9,787 nt of DNA from JAAZVM01 sp041642635 (GTDB taxonomy: Bacteria > Patescibacteriota > Gracilibacteria > BD1-5 > UBA6164). Location of the stretch: NCBI GenBank assembly GCA_041642635.1, contig JBEPWB010000044.1, positions 1-9,787 on the forward strand. The letters run 5' to 3'. Every line of letters begins with the position of its first letter. The first letter of the stretch is position 1. A program made the position numbers and the translations under genes. Positions 7,385 to 9,787 of this stretch are shown here, piece after piece. The notes below the pieces were generated by a model, which was not told the DNA's origin, made no database searches, and saw only the letters and a list, made by a program, of their open reading frames with translations.

Positions 7385-8168
7385 AAATTATTTTTGCAAT
7401 AGTTCATATATAATTTTGTTCTACTTTTTCTCTCAACTCACTATTATAGCAAAAAGAATTTTTATTTTTTTGAGTATTTTCAATATCATACATAGAAAAA
7501 CCATGTGAACGTAAAATATCATCTATTAATAAATTGAGATTAATTATTCAATACTCTTTTGTAACTGGTTTAAAATAACTATCAAAATCCAAAAAGCTAT
7601 ATTTAAAAGAAATATTTTTTACTAAGCCTAAATATTCCAAATAAGTAGTTTTCAAAATTTTTTCATTAACTGGTCAAATATGTAATTTTCAAAAATTAGA
7701 AGGATAAATTCATAATTTATCTAACTCCATACATAAATTATTTATAATTCAAATATCTTTATCAAAAAAATCTCAAAATATAGATTTTACTGATCAATTA
7801 ATTATAAAAATTGAGCTTCAATCTTTTGTAGTTCAGATTATTGGAGAAAAATCTTGAGATTTCATAATTAGTCAAACTGTACTTCTTGCAGAGTACATAT
7901 TTTTATCAATATCGTTTAATCAAGTCATTATTGCTCAATTTACAAATTCATGAGCAAAATAGTCCGCTTCAAAATTAAACTTTTTTGAATCTATAGTCAA
8001 AACTTGTCAAGAATAATTATTTGAACTTACCAAAACTAATATAGAATTAATTTTTTCGCTATATTCTTTAATATTTTCTTCAAAATTATTTTCTTGAGTT
8101 AAATCATCTCTCAATTCAAGAGTTCAAATAACATTTTTTCAAAAATCTATATAATGTTTATCTCCCAT
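7383..8168 (-). CDS. Diverged YfiH/laccase-domain (Cu-oxidase_4)-like protein, metal site lost
   Basis: A 261-residue soluble-looking protein that I assign only tentatively. Its segment order resembles the YfiH/YlmD/PgeF family, which trims misplaced residues in peptidoglycan precursors or acts as purine nucleoside phosphorylase in family members. The segments are: GQVLTID before ADYFAHEF (compare QVHG...D...ADA), VGLIMKSQDFSPIIG (compare the DC metal motif), IFIINGSVKSIFGDF (compare AHAGWRG), LHIGPVNEK (compare the GPSI region), and NLNLLIDDILRSHGF near the C-terminus. The expected metal and catalytic residues are replaced: Cys by Phe107 in DFSP, His by Asn124 in INGS. The terminal FFSYRR-like motif reads SFCYNSE. 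So if the relationship holds, it is an inactive or repurposed member. It follows the CaCA gene in the same direction, with a hairpin and T-run ending right at its ATG. Confidence 0.55.
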
Positions 8169-8172
8169 AAAA

Positions 8173-8207
8173 AAATTATACACAATATAATATATTATGT
8201 ATAATTT
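8173..8207 (-). terminator. Near-perfect 35-bp palindrome plus T-run at the start of the laccase-like gene
   Basis: Bases 8173-8207 form an inverted repeat centred on 8190, with 16 of 17 base pairs matching. On the minus strand it is followed directly by TTTTTTT and then the ATG at 8168. By structure it is a rho-independent terminator for the upstream CaCA gene, but it could equally be an operator or an attenuator for the laccase-like gene, because no leader space remains between it and the start codon. Pure A-T composition makes the stem weak apart from one G-C pair. Confidence 0.6.
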
Positions 8208-8225
8208 AAAAATGTGATTTGTCAA
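8198..8225 (-). promoter_or_regulatory. Candidate promoter of the laccase-like gene
   Basis: A perfect minus-strand -35 box TTGACA (plus 8220-8225) begins directly after the TAG stop codon of the CaCA gene. A fair -10 box TATACA (plus 8198-8203) lies 16 bases downstream and falls inside the palindrome. A transcript from here would start near 8190 and give a leader of about 20 bases. Confidence 0.5.
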
Positions 8226-9068
8226 CTATTTTATAAATAACCAAATTGTAACTCAGATAACAGCAAGTAATAAATTAGTAATATTTGAAACCAAAATATT
8301 TTCAAATGCATCTGTTAATTTGCTTCTTTTTAATAATGATAATACTGACTTAAACTCTGGCCAACTAGTTAATGTTGCCAAAACCAAAAATCAAATTATT
8401 CATTTTGGAGCAAGGCTAGCGTCAGCTGTAAAATTTACAACTGGATCAAGAAAATATCAACTAGTAAGCAAAATTATTATTCAAATTGGTAAATATAATT
8501 TTGAAACTTTTTCTTCTGATTCTTCTTCTGAATGTTCAACTTCAATTCTTTTCATGAATAAAAGTATTCAAACAATTAAAGCTAGAATAATCCAATAAAT
8601 ATAAAAACTTTGTGGAAGAAGGAAAAATAAAACAGCGATAACGGCAGAAACTAAAAATCAAAACAAGAAAAATTTTAAGTATTTAAAATTTTGTAATTTT
8701 GCAATATATCCGGTAATAATTAATGCTGTTAACAAAAGTATAGGATTCATAAAGTTAGAACCCAAAGGCGTACTTGCTGCAAATAAAACATCTCAACTAA
8801 TCAAACCAACTATCAAAACAAGTGCTTCAGGTCAATTTGTAATGAATCCTGTAATTTTTCAAAGTCATTTAACTCATCTTAGAGCAGCCAAAATTAATTC
8901 AATACTTAATCACACAAAAAACATTAATACAACAATTCAAAGAGCTCAAATAAGTGAATTAATAATATCTCAACCAAGAATTAATGAGCTCCCAACAAAA
9001 AATAACAATGTAAGTCACCATACAAAAAAATCTAATTTTTGCATTGAGTCTAGTATAAGTTTTTTCAT
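8226..9068 (-). CDS. CaCA-family cation/Ca2+ exchanger homologue
   Basis: A 280-residue integral membrane protein, mostly hydrophobic helices, of the Ca2+:cation antiporter superfamily (YrbG/CaxA-like), which exchanges Ca2+ or another cation for Na+ or H+ across the cell membrane. The two inverted alpha repeats that form the ion site are visible. Alpha-1 is at about 75-111, with GPEALVL (Pro-Glu) and PLGSNFMNPIL (GSNxxN). Alpha-2 is at about 228-270, with TSWPEFKSV (Pro-Glu) and ILVSNITNLLLA (SNxxN). Each repeat keeps the acidic residue and the asparagines; the usual GxS before PE reads ITNG and LTSW, so selectivity may be altered. A short acidic cytoplasmic loop lies at about 166-180. It is a little short for the family (about 300-350). 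It starts 13 bases after the ychF stop, so it is probably co-transcribed. It ends in TAG, the only TAG stop in the window. Confidence 0.88.
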
Positions 9069-9081
9069 TTTTTTAAAAATT

Positions 9082-9787
9082 TTAATTATTGAATTTAAAT
9101 AAAATTACATCTCAATCTTTTACGATATAATCTTTTCATTGCAAAGAAACTTTTCAAGCTTCTCTAGCACCAGACCAACCGTTAAATTCTATAATATCAG
9201 CACAATTAACAACATCAGCTTTGATAAATCATTTTTCAAAATCTGTATGAATTACTCACGCAGCTTGAGGAGCACTAGCTCATTTTGGAATAGTCCAAGC
9301 TCTAACTTCTTGAACTCATGCAGTAAAATAATACATAAGACCAAGAGCGTCATATGAAGCTTTTATTAAATCATCCAAACCTGTAGTTTTTAATCACATT
9401 TCGTTCAAAAATTCATCTTTTTCTTCTGCTGACATTTCTATCATATCTGCTTCCAATTTTGCACAAATAGGTACTACTTGTTGATTCCCTGTTATTCAAA
9501 TTAATTCTTTTAACTGCTTGCTAGAATAATCCATCATATCTTCAGAAACATTACAAGCATAAACAAAAGTTTTGTTTGTTAACAAATGTAAATCTTTTAA
9601 TGAAGCTAATTCATCTTCATCTAATCACATATCAGTAACCAAAACTCATTGGTTTAATTTTTCTTCTACTTTTTTATAAACTTCGATTGCAAAAGCAACT
9701 GACTTGTCACTTCTAGCTTTTTTAGCATCAGAATTAATTCTTTTGTTAACTGTTTCTAAATCGGCTAAATTAATTCTGCATTTATAA
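9082..9787 (-). CDS. ychF: Ribosome-binding ATPase YchF (Obg-like), N-terminus beyond window
   Basis: The C-terminal 235 residues of the Obg-family P-loop ATPase YchF/OLA1, a cytoplasmic protein that binds the 70S ribosome and has been linked to stress response and redox control. The visible part covers the end of the G domain, the coiled-coil insert (NLADLETVNKRINSDAKKAR and VYKKVEEKL), the TNKTFVYACNVSED strand, the VPICAKLEADM region, and the C-terminal TGS domain. The TGS motifs match E. coli YchF closely: YYFTAGVQEVRAWTIPKGAS, APQAAGVIHTDFEKGFIKAD, and the final EAGK and GKDYIVKDGDVILFKF. Most of the conserved glycines here are TGA codons. The N-terminal Walker A region is not in the window. 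The stop at 9082 is 13 bases before the CaCA start. Confidence 0.97.

Noticed and set aside
1..9787. A region of pseudogenes full of stop codons, or a Mycoplasma-like code with TGA as Trp
   Set aside because: TGA falls on conserved glycines rather than tryptophans, ordinary TGG encodes Trp where expected (for example the UppS WPEF), and every frame is otherwise intact.

Overview
The window only makes sense if TGA is read as glycine (NCBI translation table 25). Every gene has in-frame TGA codons, and they fall where the protein families have conserved glycines. All ten intact stop codons are TAA (nine) or TAG (one). Together with very low GC and small single-copy housekeeping genes, this points to a Patescibacteria/CPR bacterium of the Gracilibacteria or Absconditabacteria (SR1) lineage. 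I cannot separate those two from this window. Under the standard code the same DNA looks like scraps of short ORFs.

Layout. On the minus strand, 1-1780 holds two tandem type IV pilin-like genes: a 450-residue pilin with a C-terminal LamG-like domain, then a second pilin cut by the window start. On the plus strand, 1984-2589 encodes ClpP. It converges through a shared hairpin on a minus-strand pair, uppS (3554-4231) followed by a farnesyl-diphosphate-synthase-type prenyltransferase (2612-3532), which would supply the lipid carrier for wall synthesis. A minus-strand secF (4307-5326) lies upstream of uppS and is separated from it by a hairpin terminator. A divergent AT-rich region with regularly spaced repeats follows, then a plus-strand DedA-family membrane protein (5471-6250).

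A minus-strand tRNA-like gene (6287-6366) with a near-consensus promoter and its own terminator sits between dedA and a plus-strand RsmB/RsmF-type rRNA m5C methyltransferase (6400-7365). Its anticodon arm is not standard. The right end is a minus-strand cluster: ychF (cut by the window end), a CaCA-family cation/Ca2+ exchanger homologue, and a diverged protein that looks like a YfiH/laccase-domain relative without the metal-binding residues.

Taken together, the genes cover the cell surface (pili, lipid carrier, Sec export, DedA lipid handling, ion transport) and protein and ribosome quality control (ClpP, rRNA methylation, YchF). Gene packing is tight, there is no stretch above about 200 bases without a gene, and no gene has a recognisable Shine-Dalgarno sequence. 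I see no insertion sequences, phage genes or CRISPR arrays. The points most worth a second look are the odd tRNA, the pilin-LamG fusion, and the inactivated laccase-like protein with a U-tract hairpin directly against its start codon.
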